Assembly (NCBI GenBank): GCA_021777035.1
Contig: JAIQZR010000164.1
Coordinates: forward strand, 25,098 to 89,097
Reading direction: 5' to 3'
Source: Candidatus Scalindua sp.
GTDB lineage: Bacteria; Planctomycetota; Brocadiia; Brocadiales; Scalinduaceae
DNA length: 64,000 bases
The notes beneath the pieces were generated by a model, which saw only the letters and a program-made list of their open reading frames with translations, did not search any database and was not told the DNA's origin. Positions 9,249-19,844 of this stretch are shown one piece after another (position 1 is the first letter of the stretch; each line of letters starts with the position of its first letter). Position numbers and translations under genes: made by a program.

Positions 9249-10133
9249 ATGACATACAACAATAGTTACTACAAGCCGGGATCTGGGTTTGGTTTGTCAA
9301 TAGGAAGTAGATGGACAAGAGCCATAATGATACTGATAATTGTAAATGTCAGTGTTTTTGTTGTTCAGCTTCTGTTTTCCACCATTAGTCCACAATGGGA
9401 TGGGGTCTCTCCGGGAATAGATATAGATGATATGATTCCGCAGTTAATTTTGGGGCCAGATCGATTTACCACTATTTTCTGGCTTTATCGACCTCTTGCT
9501 ATAGGAAAATTATGGTTGTGGCAGTTTGTAACGTATATGTTTCTTCATAGTGTGTCCAGCCCATGGCATATAATATTCAACATGCTTGTACTATGGATGT
9601 TTGGTAGCGAAGTTGAAAGGGCGATGGGTACAAGTAAGTTTCTGACTATGTACTTTTCCGCAGGCATCTTTGCCGGTATATTTTGCTGTCTATTTACTCC
9701 TGATAGTCCGATCATTGGAGCTTCAGGTGCAATTTTTGCCGTTGAAGTCGCATTTGCTATGTTCTTTCCCAACACTACGGTAGTTTTTTTCATATTTCCG
9801 ATAAAGGCAAAATACCTTGTAATGATTTTTGCAGGCATTACCGTTATCAGCTGTATTATGCCGTCAAGCGGTAATACTGCTTATTTTGCACATCTTGGTG
9901 GGCTTATATACGGCTTTCTTTTCATTCGCTACGAATCCAGATGTAGCGGTTTTCTTCTGTCATGGCAGAAACAACAGCAGGAAAAAGAGTATAAGAAAGA
10001 GGAGAATATTAAAAGACAGGTTGATGTTTTGTTGGATAAAGTGAACCTGGGTGGTATGAAAAGTCTGACGAGGAGAGAGAGAAACTTTCTTAGAAGCGCA
10101 AGCAAAAGATACAGAAAAACACGTGACAAATAA
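9249..10133 (+). CDS. Rhomboid-family intramembrane protease
   Basis: A polytopic serine protease that cuts substrates inside the membrane. The 294-residue product has the catalytic serine in GASGAIFAVEVAF (near residue 157) and the catalytic histidine in AYFAHLGGLIYG (near 214). The helix before them carries HIIFNMLVLWMFG, where the conserved HxxxN stabilises the oxyanion. The N-terminal region before the first helix is long, and a charged cytoplasmic tail of about 65 residues follows the last helix. ATG 9249 is preferred over TTG 9243 two codons earlier. It sits 47 bp before dapB and may be co-transcribed with it. A second, unrelated-looking rhomboid lies at 17909. Confidence 0.93.
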   Translation: MTYNNSYYKPGSGFGLSIGSRWTRAIMILIIVNVSVFVVQLLFSTISPQWDGVSPGIDIDDMIPQLILGPDRFTTIFWLYRPLAIGKLWLWQFVTYMFLHSVSSPWHIIFNMLVLWMFGSEVERAMGTSKFLTMYFSAGIFAGIFCCLFTPDSPIIGASGAIFAVEVAFAMFFPNTTVVFFIFPIKAKYLVMIFAGITVISCIMPSSGNTAYFAHLGGLIYGFLFIRYESRCSGFLLSWQKQQQEKEYKKEENIKRQVDVLLDKVNLGGMKSLTRRERNFLRSASKRYRKTRDK

Positions 10134-10180
10134 CCACTAAGTCGACAATTTAGAAGAAAAAAAAGAAAGCTGATAACATA

Positions 10181-10978
10181 ATGATTAATATAGCAATAAA
10201 TGGTGTATGCGGACGTATGGGTTTAAGAATTGCGACGCTTGTCGCAGAGGACAAAGATCTAAAATTAGTCGCTGCTCTCGAAATGAAAGGTCATAAAGAT
10301 ATTGGAAAGGATCTAAGTACTATAATCAGCCGTGGGCACAATGATGTAGTAATCTCGGATGAACTTAGCGGTTCACCAGATGTTTTGATAGATTTTACCT
10401 CTCCTGATTCTACGATGGAGAGGTTGAAGGCTTGTGCCGACAAAGGAATTGCCTTAGTGACAGGCACTACCGGCCTTGACAACGAACAAATGGAGCAGAT
10501 CAAGAAATCATCTCAAGTAATACCGTGTCTTTTTTCACCAAACATGAGTGTTGGTGTAAATTTGCTTTTCAATCTTGTTGAGTCTGTGTCTAAAATACTG
10601 GGTAAAGAGGCTGATATAGAAATAATTGAGTCACACCATCGTTATAAGAAAGATGCGCCGAGTGGTACCGCTTTGAGACTTGCAGAAAAGATATGTTCTG
10701 CAACAGGTCAGGCAATGGATGACGTTGTAATCTATGGACGTAAAGGTTTGACAGAAGAAAGACCGCAAGATCAAATATGCATTCATTCGATCCGTTCCGG
10801 CGATATTGTAGGAGAACATACGGTAACTTTCTGCAATGCCGGAGAACGCCTTGAATTGGTTCATAAGGCACAAACTCGAGATTCTTTTGCCTTGGGTTCC
10901 ATTCGCGCTGCAAAATTTCTGGCTGGTAAACCACCGGGTTTCTATAACATGAAAGATGCTTTAGGGGATGTGAGCTAA
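10181..10978 (+). CDS. dapB: 4-hydroxy-tetrahydrodipicolinate reductase
   Basis: Reduces hydroxy-tetrahydrodipicolinate with NAD(P)H in the lysine and meso-diaminopimelate pathway, needed for peptidoglycan. The 265-residue protein starts MINIAINGVCGRMGLRIA (nucleotide-binding GxxGxMG). It carries DVLIDFTSPDST, VTGTTGL, the substrate signature ESHHRYKKDAPSGTALRLAE near residue 150, and the C-terminal RDSFALGSIRAAKFL. All catalytic positions (the histidines and the lysine of HHRYKK) are present. It ends in a strong hairpin that probably terminates the rhomboid-dapB unit. With the amidase at 18662 it supports a peptidoglycan wall. Confidence 0.97.
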   Translation: MINIAINGVCGRMGLRIATLVAEDKDLKLVAALEMKGHKDIGKDLSTIISRGHNDVVISDELSGSPDVLIDFTSPDSTMERLKACADKGIALVTGTTGLDNEQMEQIKKSSQVIPCLFSPNMSVGVNLLFNLVESVSKILGKEADIEIIESHHRYKKDAPSGTALRLAEKICSATGQAMDDVVIYGRKGLTEERPQDQICIHSIRSGDIVGEHTVTFCNAGERLELVHKAQTRDSFALGSIRAAKFLAGKPPGFYNMKDALGDVS

Positions 10979-10979
10979 A

Positions 10980-11022
10980 GTTTCACAACATCTCGTTAAC
11001 GACGTTGTGAAACCTCTCTTTT
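10980..11022 (+). terminator. Hairpin terminator after dapB
   Basis: GTTTCACAAC at 10980-10989 pairs with GTTGTGAAAC at 11004-11013, followed by a T-rich run. Confidence 0.75.
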
Positions 11023-11043
11023 TATCTTAATAAAACGTAAAAC

Positions 11044-11239
11044 CTACTTCTTTCCAAACCCGGGTTCTTCAGGGAAATCGCCCTCACCTGGTGGGGAAGG
11101 GGGGGGTAGTAACTAAAGTCCCGCTCCATGTGTCTCCGATACGGCTGCTGGCTGCTTGATAATCTGAGCCACTACCATTCCAAACACCATAATATCCATG
11201 TTGAAGCCATCCAATACCACATGTAGAGTCATTATAATG
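11044..11239 (-). pseudogene. Remnant of a secreted or surface protein C-terminus, with an eight-C tract
   Basis: On the minus strand, codons from 11239 read through a Gly/Ser/Trp-rich segment containing GIGWLQHGYYGVWNGSG and IGDTWSGTLVTTP. At the homopolymer of eight C (complement of G at 11099-11106) the frame breaks. Removing one C would continue to PPSPPGEGDFPEEPGFGKK and the stop at 11044-11046. No start codon exists upstream (an in-frame TGA is at 11240-11242). The composition suggests the end of an extracellular beta-rich protein. I cannot name the family. The frame shift could be real decay or a base-count error. Confidence 0.35.
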
Positions 11240-11242
11240 TCA

Positions 11243-11641
11243 ACTAAAATATATGAGATAGAGATATTTTTTGACTGAATTACTCACTCAACTGGTTGAG
11301 TCACGCAATAACTTCAATCTGGATTTCCGTTTGCCGTGTTGAAATCTGGCGTTAGCAAGTTCATGCCATTATGGCATAACATGTCTGTAGAAAAGGAATA
11401 GGCTTGCATAGGTAAATTAATTATTATTCCATAATCTCCAATGTTACAAGAGTTTATGGGATTTTAAAAATACATGGTACATAGTTTGCTTATTCTTTAC
11501 TATCAGAAGAATATTCTGATTAAAATTCAGCTTGTTATGTTTACATAAAAAAGTCAGGTAAAATCTTCAGTAAGAAAAATACAATAATTATTAATCTGAA
11601 TAATAGAAAGTATTGAATTTAATATTATTAAGGAGAATTTG
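11243..11641. other. Leader region before dnaK
   Basis: About 400 bp without a gene. It contains two small perfect palindromes: ACTCAAC-TG-GTTGAGT near 11285-11300, and TGCCA-TTA-TGGCA near 11372-11384. The CIRCE operator (TTAGCACTC-N9-GAGTGCTAA) is not present, so HrcA control is not supported. No clear sigma32 promoter was found. Confidence 0.4.
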
Positions 11642-13582
11642 ATGGAAAAAATCATTGGTATAGACTTGGGAACTACTAATTCTGTGGTGGCTGTAATGGA
11701 AGGTGATCTGCCAAAAGTAATAACAAATTCGGAAGGAAACAGGATTACTCCTTCTGTTGTCGCTTTTACCGATAAAGATGAGCGTCTGGTTGGACAGCTT
11801 GCCAAACGGCAGGCGGTCATAAATCCGAAAAATACGGTATTTTCTATTAAACGCTTTATGGGTAGGAGACATAATGAAGTTGCACAGGAAGAGAAACTGG
11901 TGCCATATTCGATAGTTGGCAACCCTGAAGAATTGGTAAAGGTAGAAGCAAGGGGGAAAAGCTTTACTCCTCCTGAAATCTCTGCAATGGTGCTTCAAAA
12001 TCTTAAGAAAACGGCTGAAGATTATTTGGGCACTGAGGTCAAGAAAGCCGTAATTACGGTACCTGCTTATTTTAATGACAGCCAGAGGCAGGCAACAAAA
12101 GATGCCGGGTCGATAGCTGGCTTGGATGTGGTTCGTATCATTAATGAACCGACTGCTGCCTCTTTAGCATACGGTATCGATAAAAAGAAAAATGAAAAGA
12201 TAGCTGTTTTTGACCTTGGCGGTGGTACCTTTGATGTCTCTATATTGGAAGTTGGGGAAGGTGTTTTTGAGGTTCTTTCTACAAATGGTAATACACATCT
12301 TGGTGGAGATGATATTGATCAGGTGTTATTAAACTATATTGCTGATGAGTTTAAAAAAGAGCAAGGTATTGAACTTCGGCAGGATCACATGGCTTTGCAG
12401 CGCCTCAGAGAAGCTGCAGAAAAGGCGAAATGTGAACTTTCAACTTCTACAACTGCAGAGATTAATCTTCCATTTATAACTGCAGACCAGGCGGGACCAA
12501 AACATTTGACCATGAGTTTGACAAGGGCAAAGTTTGAGCAGCTGATAGGTAGTCTTGTTGAAAAGTGCCGTATGCCATGTGAAATGGCTATGAAAGATGC
12601 AAAAGTGAATTCTGGTGACATAAACGAGGTAATACTCGTAGGCGGAACGACAAGATCGCCTATTGTTCAAAAACTGGTACAAGAGGTCTTTAAAAAAGAA
12701 CCGAATAAAAGTGTCAATCCTGATGAAGTTGTTGCACTGGGTGCCGCAATACAGGGAGCAGTTCTTGCGGGTGAAGTCCATGATGTCTTGCTGTTGGATG
12801 TTACTCCGCTTTCATTAGGTATTGAAACATTGGGTAGCGTTTGTACCGTTCTGATTCCACGTAATACAACTATTCCTACTAACAAGAAGGAGATATTCTC
12901 AACTGCCGCAGATAATCAGACTGCTGTAGACATACACGTAATACAGGGCGAACGTTCAATGGCTACCGACAATCGCACACTCGGTCGTTTCCAGTTAACC
13001 GGAATTCCATCTGCACCCAGAGGTGTTCCACAAGTTGAGGTCTCTTTTGATATTGACGCAAATGGAATTCTTCATGTGTCTGCTAAGGATCTCGGAACAG
13101 GTAAAGAACAATCTATTCAGATAAAATCTTCTTCCGGATTATCTGACGAAGAAGTGGAGAAAATGCAGAAGGAAGCGGAACTACATGCTGAAGAAGATAA
13201 GAAAAACAGGGAGATCGTAGATGTGTTGAACCAGGCTGATCAGGTGATTTATTCGACTGAAAACACCATCAAAGAACATGGTGACAAGGTTGATGAGACT
13301 GAGAAGAACAACATAAATCAGGGGCTGGAGAAGCTGAAGGCAGCGAAAGAGGGAAAGAATGTTGATGAAATCAAGAAGGCCATAGATGAGCTTCAGGAGT
13401 CTTCTCACAAATTGTCGCAGGCTATGTATGAAGCTGCTGCCAAAGAGCAGCAGGCGGCAGGTGGTGCGGAAGCAGGATCGGAAGGGCCTTCTGCCGGAGA
13501 AGAGTCTTCAGGAGAAAATGGCGCAAAAAAAGGCAAAGAGGGTGACGATGTTATTGATGCTGATTATGAGGTCAAGGAATAA
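11642..13582 (+). CDS. dnaK: Chaperone protein DnaK (Hsp70)
   Basis: ATP-dependent folding chaperone working with DnaJ and GrpE, neither of which is in the window. The product is 646 residues, starting [21 protein letters not shown]. Hsp70 signatures: IDLGTTNS at residue 6, [18 protein letters not shown] near 190, [17 protein letters not shown] near 335. The substrate-binding domain begins near [18 protein letters not shown], and the acidic tail ends [10 protein letters not shown], close to the usual EEVKD-type end. ATG 11642 has AAGGAG six bases upstream and is preferred over the adjacent TTG 11639. The next gene, clpB, is also a chaperone, and a hairpin separates the two. Confidence 0.98.
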   Translation: MEKIIGIDLGTTNSVVAVMEGDLPKVITNSEGNRITPSVVAFTDKDERLVGQLAKRQAVINPKNTVFSIKRFMGRRHNEVAQEEKLVPYSIVGNPEELVKVEARGKSFTPPEISAMVLQNLKKTAEDYLGTEVKKAVITVPAYFNDSQRQATKDAGSIAGLDVVRIINEPTAASLAYGIDKKKNEKIAVFDLGGGTFDVSILEVGEGVFEVLSTNGNTHLGGDDIDQVLLNYIADEFKKEQGIELRQDHMALQRLREAAEKAKCELSTSTTAEINLPFITADQAGPKHLTMSLTRAKFEQLIGSLVEKCRMPCEMAMKDAKVNSGDINEVILVGGTTRSPIVQKLVQEVFKKEPNKSVNPDEVVALGAAIQGAVLAGEVHDVLLLDVTPLSLGIETLGSVCTVLIPRNTTIPTNKKEIFSTAADNQTAVDIHVIQGERSMATDNRTLGRFQLTGIPSAPRGVPQVEVSFDIDANGILHVSAKDLGTGKEQSIQIKSSSGLSDEEVEKMQKEAELHAEEDKKNREIVDVLNQADQVIYSTENTIKEHGDKVDETEKNNINQGLEKLKAAKEGKNVDEIKKAIDELQESSHKLSQAMYEAAAKEQQAAGGAEAGSEGPSAGEESSGENGAKKGKEGDDVIDADYEVKE

Positions 13583-13636
13583 GATACTGTAATTCTATTC
13601 TGCTATATGCGGGAGAGAGTGAGTATTGATAATAAG

Positions 13637-13667
13637 AAAAAAGCCGGGTTTAGCCCGGCTTTTTTTG
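13637..13667 (+). terminator. Rho-independent terminator after dnaK
   Basis: GCCGGG (13643-13648) pairs with CCCGGC (13654-13659) inside A6/T7 flanks. It lies 55-85 bp past the dnaK stop and before the clpB ribosome binding site, and may attenuate read-through into clpB. Confidence 0.85.
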
Positions 13668-13702
13668 TTTCGCGAACCCTTAATACATTGGAGGTTAATA
13701 AA

Positions 13703-16288
13703 ATGAGATTGGATAAATTTACGATAAAGGCACAGGACGCAATACAGGAAGCCCAGCAGTTTGCGGGTTCGAAAGGGCACCAACAGGTAGATTCTTTACA
13801 TCTTCTTGTTAGTCTGCTCCAGCAGAAAGATGGTGTAGTGGTTCCCATTATAAAAAAGCTGGGGGTGAATAGCGATGAAGTTCTTGCCAAAGTACAGAAA
13901 TCCGTGGAATCGTTACCGCAGGTGAGCGGCGCGCAGGGGCAATATATCAGTCATGAATTGAATGATATATTAAACAAGTCCACCGTTGAAGCCGGTAGAT
14001 TGAAAGATGACTATGTGAGCACCGAACATCTTTTACTATCTCTGGTAGATAGTAAACAAAGTGCTGCCGGAAAAATACTGGTTGACTCAGGAGTTAACAG
14101 CTCTGATATTTTTGCGGCACTCAAGGATATAAGAGGGAGCCAGAGAATTACTGATCAAAATCCTGAGGAAAAATATCAGGCATTGGAACGCTACTGTAAG
14201 GATCTTGTAGAGTTAGCGTCTAAGGGTAAATTGGATCCTGTTATTGGACGTGATGATGAAATAAGGAGGGTAATTCAGGTACTATCACGCAGGACTAAAA
14301 ACAATCCTGTGTTAATTGGAGAACCTGGTGTGGGGAAGACGGCTATCGCAGAGGGTCTGGCCCTAAGGATTGTTAATGGTGATGTTCCGGAAGGGCTAAG
14401 AAATAAAAGAGTGAGGTCCCTGGACATGGGGGCACTGATTGCAGGGGCAAAATTCAGGGGAGAATTTGAGGATCGTTTGAAAGCAGTTTTGAAAGATATT
14501 GATGCGTCTGAAGGGCAGTCAATTCTTTTTATTGATGAATTGCACACGGTTGTTGGAGCAGGAGCGGCAGAGGGGGCGGTTGACGCATCCAATCTTCTGA
14601 AACCGGCTTTAGCCCGTGGCGAACTTCGTTGTATTGGCGCTACGACTTTAGATGAATATAGGAAATATATTGAAAAAGATGCTGCATTGGAAAGAAGGTT
14701 TCAGCCGGTATATATCGGAGAACCATCTGTTGACGATACTGTCGCCATTCTCCGTGGTTTGAAGGAGCGTTACGACCTGCATCATGGTGTCAGGATTAAA
14801 GATTCCGCACTGGTTGCCGCAGCAACGCTGTCACATAGATATATCTCTGAGCGATTCCTGCCTGATAAGGCTATCGATCTGATAGACGAAGCCGCGTCAA
14901 AGTTGAGGATGGAAATAGACAGCATGCCTACTGAACTGGATGAGGTAGAACGGAAGATAACTCAACTGGAAATTGAAAAAAAGTCATTAAAAAAAGAGAC
15001 TGATGAGGAGTCAAAGAAGAGGGTTGAGAAATTGGAGCGTCAGCTATCAGGACTGAAAGAAGATGGGAGTGCACTAAGGCTGCATTGGGAAAATGAGAAA
15101 AAAGTAATAAAAGAAATTCAGGATTTGAATGCAAAAATTGATCAGGCAAAGGTAGACGAGCAGACAGCTCAAAGGAATGGCGATCTGGAAAAGGTCGCAG
15201 AAATAAGATATAGCCTGTTAAGGGATTATGATAATGATCTTCAAAAACTGCATGAAAGATTAAAGGATATCCAGAAGGATAAATGTCTGCTCAAGGAAGA
15301 AGTTGATACTGATGATATAGCCGAGGTAGTATCTAAATGGACCGGGATTCCAGTGTCAAGGATGCTGGAGGGCGAAAAAGAAAAGCTTATCAAAATGGAG
15401 GAACGTCTGAAAGAGAGGGTTGTCGGGCAGGGCGAAGCGATAGAAGCGGTTTCAAATGCTGTCAGACGTGCGCGTGCCGGCCTGCAGGATCCAAATCGTC
15501 CGATAGGCACTTTCCTGTTTCTGGGGCCAACGGGTGTGGGCAAGACGGAGCTATGCAAGGCATTGGCCTCTTTTCTCTTTGATGATGAGAATGCGATGGT
15601 AAGGATTGACATGTCTGAGTTTATGGAACAACACTCTGTCGCAAGGCTTATAGGCGCACCTCCCGGATATGTGGGCTATGAAGAGGGGGGAAGATTGACA
15701 GAGGCAATAAGACGAAGGCCGTATTCAGTAATCCTGTTTGATGAAATTGAAAAAGCACATAAAGATATCTTTAATATTTTACTCCAGGTATTTGATGATG
15801 GACGATTGACTGATGGGCATGGAAGGACGGTTGATTTCAGAAATACAATTATTGCGATGACTTCGAATATTGGGAGTCAATATATCCAGGATTTTATTAG
15901 TCATGGAAACAAGGAAGAGCTGGATAACAATATCAGTAAAACTTTGAAGGAGATATTCAGGCCCGAATTCCTGAACCGTATCGATGAAACAATAATTTTC
16001 AGTAGCTTGACAAAAGAGCAAATTGGAGATATTGTCGTGATTCAGCTTGCAGAGCTTAAAAAGAGATTGAGTGAGCATAACCTGAAATTGTCAGTGACAG
16101 AATCTGCAACTAAATGTCTGGTAGATCAAGGATATGATGTTTTCTATGGCGCCAGACCTTTAAAACGTACAATTCAGCAACTTATTGAGAACCCCCTTTC
16201 ATTAGAAATACTTCAGGGAAAATTTCAGGAAGCCAATGAGGTAATCGTGGATGCAAAGGGGAATACCTTGACCTTCCATGCAAAATAG
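13703..16288 (+). CDS. clpB: ATP-dependent disaggregase ClpB
   Basis: Hexameric AAA+ protein that pulls proteins out of aggregates together with DnaK. From ATG 13703 (GGAGG ribosome site upstream) the product is 861 residues starting [18 protein letters not shown]. The upstream open frame from 13607 passes through the dnaK terminator and is not coding. Domains: Clp-N repeats 1-145, first AAA with Walker A GEPGVGKT near 205, the coiled-coil middle domain about 405-525, second AAA with GPTGVGKT near 605, and C-terminal D2 small domain. Arginine-finger and GYVG pore motifs ([11 protein letters not shown]) are present. It is full length and clearly functional. Confidence 0.97.
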   Translation: MRLDKFTIKAQDAIQEAQQFAGSKGHQQVDSLHLLVSLLQQKDGVVVPIIKKLGVNSDEVLAKVQKSVESLPQVSGAQGQYISHELNDILNKSTVEAGRLKDDYVSTEHLLLSLVDSKQSAAGKILVDSGVNSSDIFAALKDIRGSQRITDQNPEEKYQALERYCKDLVELASKGKLDPVIGRDDEIRRVIQVLSRRTKNNPVLIGEPGVGKTAIAEGLALRIVNGDVPEGLRNKRVRSLDMGALIAGAKFRGEFEDRLKAVLKDIDASEGQSILFIDELHTVVGAGAAEGAVDASNLLKPALARGELRCIGATTLDEYRKYIEKDAALERRFQPVYIGEPSVDDTVAILRGLKERYDLHHGVRIKDSALVAAATLSHRYISERFLPDKAIDLIDEAASKLRMEIDSMPTELDEVERKITQLEIEKKSLKKETDEESKKRVEKLERQLSGLKEDGSALRLHWENEKKVIKEIQDLNAKIDQAKVDEQTAQRNGDLEKVAEIRYSLLRDYDNDLQKLHERLKDIQKDKCLLKEEVDTDDIAEVVSKWTGIPVSRMLEGEKEKLIKMEERLKERVVGQGEAIEAVSNAVRRARAGLQDPNRPIGTFLFLGPTGVGKTELCKALASFLFDDENAMVRIDMSEFMEQHSVARLIGAPPGYVGYEEGGRLTEAIRRRPYSVILFDEIEKAHKDIFNILLQVFDDGRLTDGHGRTVDFRNTIIAMTSNIGSQYIQDFISHGNKEELDNNISKTLKEIFRPEFLNRIDETIIFSSLTKEQIGDIVVIQLAELKKRLSEHNLKLSVTESATKCLVDQGYDVFYGARPLKRTIQQLIENPLSLEILQGKFQEANEVIVDAKGNTLTFHAK

Positions 16289-16621
16289 GGTGCGGCATCG
16301 CCATTGTCAAATTTAAAAATAATTTAGAGACACAGAGATTTAAGAATTACTTAATCACTGAGTTTTTAAAATATGGATCGTGCTTTTGTCGTAGGTAGCG
16401 TTTCACAAGAAACCACAAAAAAATGAATATTTTATGGTGTAAAAGTACAATTGACATAGACTGGTAAAAAGTAATCGTATTATGTATAATTACACTTTTC
16501 AACCTGTGTTGCTGTGTTCAGGATTTTCATTTGACTCCTGATACTATGTGGCACAGGCAGACCATATAATATTCCATAATTATTATTGCACACTGAACGT
16601 GTTTAGAAGGGTCTCAACCGT
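16289..16621. other. Gap between clpB and the flippase-like gene
   Basis: Contains a TTGACA at 16452-16457 and a TATAAT at 16484-16489, but the spacing is too wide for a simple promoter. A small TTTC/GAAA dyad sits near 16400. No coding sequence was recognised. Confidence 0.3.
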
Positions 16622-17764
16622 TTGAAAATAGACAAAAAAAAGATACTGTTTATCGTGGGGATTTTGATAAGTATTATTTGCTCGTGGCTTTTTTTGAGAA
16701 AGATTGAGTGGTCTACCTTGGGTGTGGCTTTCAGGGAGGCTAAATATGTCTATATTCTTCCTGCCATAATAATCGTATTTGTGAACTACTATTTCAGGGC
16801 GGTTAGATGGGCTGTATTAATGTCACCTATAAAGAAAGTATCAGTATTAAACCTGTTTTCAGCAAATATGATTGGCTTTATGGCAAGTAATGTATTGCCA
16901 GCAAGGCTTGGTGAAGTTATAAGACCGGTTATAATTGCCAGGAAAGAAAAAATCAAAGTATCGACATCATTCGCCACTGTTGTGATGGAGAGGGTCTTTG
17001 ATATATTGGGTATTATTGTAATTGCATCTCTGTTGTTTTATTTTCTGCCGGCGGATCCATCACAGAGCAAACATGTTGGTGCGGGTTCTCATATTGAAAC
17101 CTCAGCCGTAGATTCAAAAGCTATGGAATATGGTTGGCAAGATAAAACGGAACCGCATTCCATCATGCAGCAGAAGGAGGCAGATCCGCTAAGTGTAATA
17201 CACCAATTGAAAAAATGGTCTACTATTATGGCTTTTTTTGGAATATGTGCGATAATGTCGCTTTTTCTGTTATCGTTGTATCCCAAAAAAGCGGGTGCAG
17301 TTTTTGAGAAATTGCTCTTCGTTTTTCCGCATCACCTAAGGGAGAAACTGGTTAATCTACTTCATTCTTTTATCTCCGGTCTTCAAGTTTTTGATAATAA
17401 AAAGCAGTTAATGTGGATAGGGATACTATCACTTATTATATGGCTCCTTAATGCCGCATCTGTTTATGTATTATGTTTCTCTTTTGATATTGGTTTGTCT
17501 TTTGCCGGGGCATGTTTTGTTATCATTTGTGTTGCTCTAGCTATCGCCCTGCCACAAGCACCTGGTTTTATAGGAGTTTTTCACATCGCTACACAGAAAT
17601 CATTAGATGTGTTTGGTATAGGTTTGTCGTCTGCTCAGAGTCTTGCAATATTACTATGGGCGGTGACTTTCATTCCCGTTACCGTAGTAGGGCTAATATT
17701 CCTTTGGAGAGAGGGGTTAAGCTTCGGTGAAATATCTCACATAGATGAAAGGACGCCTGAGTAA
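16622..17764 (+). CDS. Flippase-like membrane protein (lysylphosphatidylglycerol synthase TM / UPF0104 family)
   Basis: A 380-residue polytopic membrane protein. The family pattern is seen in IIIVFVNYYFRAVRWAVLMSP (helix 2), in MIGFMASNVLPARLGEVIRPVIIARKE near residue 85, and in FATVVMERVFDILGI. C-terminal ALPQAPGFIGVFHIATQKSL matches the conserved LPQAPGFIGVFE-type motif. Proteins of this type are thought to move or modify lipid-linked substrates; the substrate is unknown. A hydrophilic loop of about 55 residues sits between helices near 150-205. The start is TTG at 16622 with GAAGGG about ten bases upstream. Confidence 0.85.
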   Translation: MKIDKKKILFIVGILISIICSWLFLRKIEWSTLGVAFREAKYVYILPAIIIVFVNYYFRAVRWAVLMSPIKKVSVLNLFSANMIGFMASNVLPARLGEVIRPVIIARKEKIKVSTSFATVVMERVFDILGIIVIASLLFYFLPADPSQSKHVGAGSHIETSAVDSKAMEYGWQDKTEPHSIMQQKEADPLSVIHQLKKWSTIMAFFGICAIMSLFLLSLYPKKAGAVFEKLLFVFPHHLREKLVNLLHSFISGLQVFDNKKQLMWIGILSLIIWLLNAASVYVLCFSFDIGLSFAGACFVIICVALAIALPQAPGFIGVFHIATQKSLDVFGIGLSSAQSLAILLWAVTFIPVTVVGLIFLWREGLSFGEISHIDERTPE

Positions 17765-17908
17765 TTTGATGATATATCCATTTCAGAATAGTTTTCTAAT
17801 AAATTCTAAAAACTATTTAGCCAAAGTAAAGTCCTTAGTCCATTCTGTTCGAGGATAACTGCCTCTTTAGCCCTTAAATACAAGTTTGTTTCGTATTTTG
17901 CACTTTCA

Positions 17909-18610
17909 CTACCGATATCTTCGTCTCGCGTGTTTACGTACAAAAAGTATACGTATGATGTAGAATAGTATTATTCCTGATATAAATCCTCCTATATGTG
18001 CCCACCATGCAACACCATTATCGGATGTTGATGCTGTTATAGATATTGCACCGTTAAAGAATTGAATGAAAAACCAGAAACCAAGAACTATGATAGCCGG
18101 GAGTTCTATAATTTGCAGGAAAAAGAATATAGGTATGACCGTGATAACCCTTGCACGTGGAAATGTTACCATGTATGCCCCAAGTACTGCAGCAATTGCC
18201 CCGCTTGCGCCAATACATGGTATCTCCGACATTCTGTTGAAAAATACGTGAACTGATGATGCGATGATTCCGCAGAGAATGTAAAAGCCAAAGAATCTAA
18301 AGTGTCCAAGTTTATCTTCTATATTATCACCAAATATCCAGAGAAACCACATGTTGCCAATAAGGTGAATAAATCCCCCATGTAAGAATGTTGATGATAT
18401 AAAAGGAAGGAACGTACTGCTAAATGTTAAATCAGAAGTCTGGAAATAGTGTGTTACATTTGCCGGTACTATGCCATACTGTTTTATAAATACGCCTAAA
18501 TCAGAACCTAAGGAGAGTTCGTGTAGAAATATGGAAATATTTATGACGATAATTCCTATTGTTACATATGGAAAAGTATTGGAAGGGTTTCTGTCCTTTA
18601 CAGGTATCAT
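17909..18610 (-). CDS. Rhomboid-family intramembrane serine protease (second copy)
   Basis: A 233-residue polytopic protein starting MIPVKDRNPSNTFPYVTIGIIVINISIFLHE, the N-terminus shared by GlpG-like bacterial rhomboids of this class. LIGNMWFLWIFGDNIED carries the conserved asparagine. The catalytic serine lies in CIGASGAIAAVLGAYMV near residue 135 and the histidine in VAWWAHIGGFISGIILF near 205. It is shorter than the 9249 rhomboid, lacks its cytoplasmic tail and is clearly a different subfamily. The downstream amidase lies 50 bp further along the other way. Substrate unknown. Confidence 0.94.
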   Translation of the reverse strand: MIPVKDRNPSNTFPYVTIGIIVINISIFLHELSLGSDLGVFIKQYGIVPANVTHYFQTSDLTFSSTFLPFISSTFLHGGFIHLIGNMWFLWIFGDNIEDKLGHFRFFGFYILCGIIASSVHVFFNRMSEIPCIGASGAIAAVLGAYMVTFPRARVITVIPIFFFLQIIELPAIIVLGFWFFIQFFNGAISITASTSDNGVAWWAHIGGFISGIILFYIIRILFVRKHARRRYR

Positions 18611-18661
18611 TGCCGTTTTTTTCTTCTTCCAGGTCTCTAACTGAAATCATTAATAATAATC

Positions 18662-19261
18662 CTATTTCAAACTGGCCAGTAATTTATTAAAAGGGAAATG
18701 TTTACCGGGACAGACTGTTTTTCGAAATGTTTTATGCATTATGATATTATTTTTTTGGATGTTACAACGTTTTTGTAAATAATTTATTAAATACAAAAGA
18801 GAAGAAATTTGTTGATTTGTTGGGTAGTCGTTGTCAAAGTTACCGACTAAACATATTCCTATGCCATGTTTATTGTATTCGGGATTACCGGCGTGGGCGC
18901 CATCTATCTGTAGGTTCCATCTGCCCCCTACTTCTATCTGTCCATCTTTTGAGCCGTTTCCGTTCCCTATGAGAAAATCATAACCCAGGCCGTTAACCCA
19001 ACCCTTCTCTTCCTTGTGATATTTGCCTATTGAAGCGGCACTTCCTGAATCAGAAGCACTGTGATGGATAACAATATACTTCCATGGTCTGATTTTAAAT
19101 TGATTCAACTCTGTTCTGACACCATACGGAACAACAACGTCAGGTTGTGATTTTATATGTTTGTAGGTTGGTAATGTTGATACATGCGTACTGCTGCAAC
19201 CATACAAGACTGGCATAATGAAGAAAAGGAACATCAAATAAGTCCATTTACATTTGATCAT
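18662..19261 (-). CDS. N-acetylmuramoyl-L-alanine amidase, lipoprotein (Amidase_2)
   Basis: A zinc amidase or peptidoglycan-recognition-fold enzyme cleaving the bond between MurNAc and the stem peptide in the periplasm. From ATG 19261 (GGAGAG upstream) the product is 199 residues. The first segment is a signal ending in VLYGCSSTH, a lipobox, so it is probably lipid-anchored. Catalytic features: YIVIHHSASDSG (zinc His), YHKEEKGWVNGLGYDFLIGNG, GAHAG, and a C-terminal MHKTFRKTVCPGKHFP (His and the CPG motif). A start ten codons earlier is less likely. It shows the organism keeps a peptidoglycan-acting enzyme, consistent with dapB. Confidence 0.9.
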   Translation of the reverse strand: MIKCKWTYLMFLFFIMPVLYGCSSTHVSTLPTYKHIKSQPDVVVPYGVRTELNQFKIRPWKYIVIHHSASDSGSAASIGKYHKEEKGWVNGLGYDFLIGNGNGSKDGQIEVGGRWNLQIDGAHAGNPEYNKHGIGICLVGNFDNDYPTNQQISSLLYLINYLQKRCNIQKNNIIMHKTFRKTVCPGKHFPFNKLLASLK

Positions 19262-19844
19262 TATCGTCTCTCCACAAAAAGGGTTTTTCATTATATGAAT
19301 AAGATGGTTACGGGTCAGTTATTTACTAAGTCAACCAGTATGGCTTCCAAGAAATCCCATTTGCAGGCAATAAGATTACTTTGACTCAGCTTTCTAACCG
19401 GACATTTATATAGAATCTTGTGAGCAATTGAAAGCTCTTTTTATCTGCAAAAAATGGAAGCAGATAAAAGTGTTCTTTTTGAGAGAATTGATACTAGACA
19501 GGCCAAAATGGTAGCTTGCTGAGATGGCATAAAGTAGCTTCTTGTAGGTGATATATTTCTAAACGCGAGATAATGCTATCAATAAACTGTACAAAAGTCA
19601 ATGAATAACATGGATTTATTATATGATTACTGGATGTATTACTTTATAAATAACACGAAAAAGAAAAATACATGGCCAGTTGTAAGCTCTATCTGCCCCG
19701 GTAATTATGGCTACATGGTATTTGTGTATATTTTTTGTAATTTTAAATGATGCCCTTTGTATATAAAATAAAACTTAGTATTTGCATTCCGAATGATAAA
19801 AGGAAATTAGAATAAGGTATATTACGTGTAGCACGGAGAAAGAG
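19262..19844. other. Gap before the spermidine synthase gene
   Basis: AT-rich stretch of 580 bp. One hairpin is clear (TTTTATCTGC at 19439-19448 with GCAGATAAAA at 19460-19469), followed by TTCTTTTT, so it could terminate transcription on the plus strand. No gene is supported. Confidence 0.4.

Noticed and set aside
11243..11641. CIRCE/HrcA operator for dnaK
   Set aside because: The TTAGCACTC-N9-GAGTGCTAA dyad is not present; only unrelated small palindromes were seen.
13607..13702. Upstream extension of clpB
   Set aside because: The frame passes through the dnaK terminator; ATG 13703 has a ribosome site and the family N-terminus.
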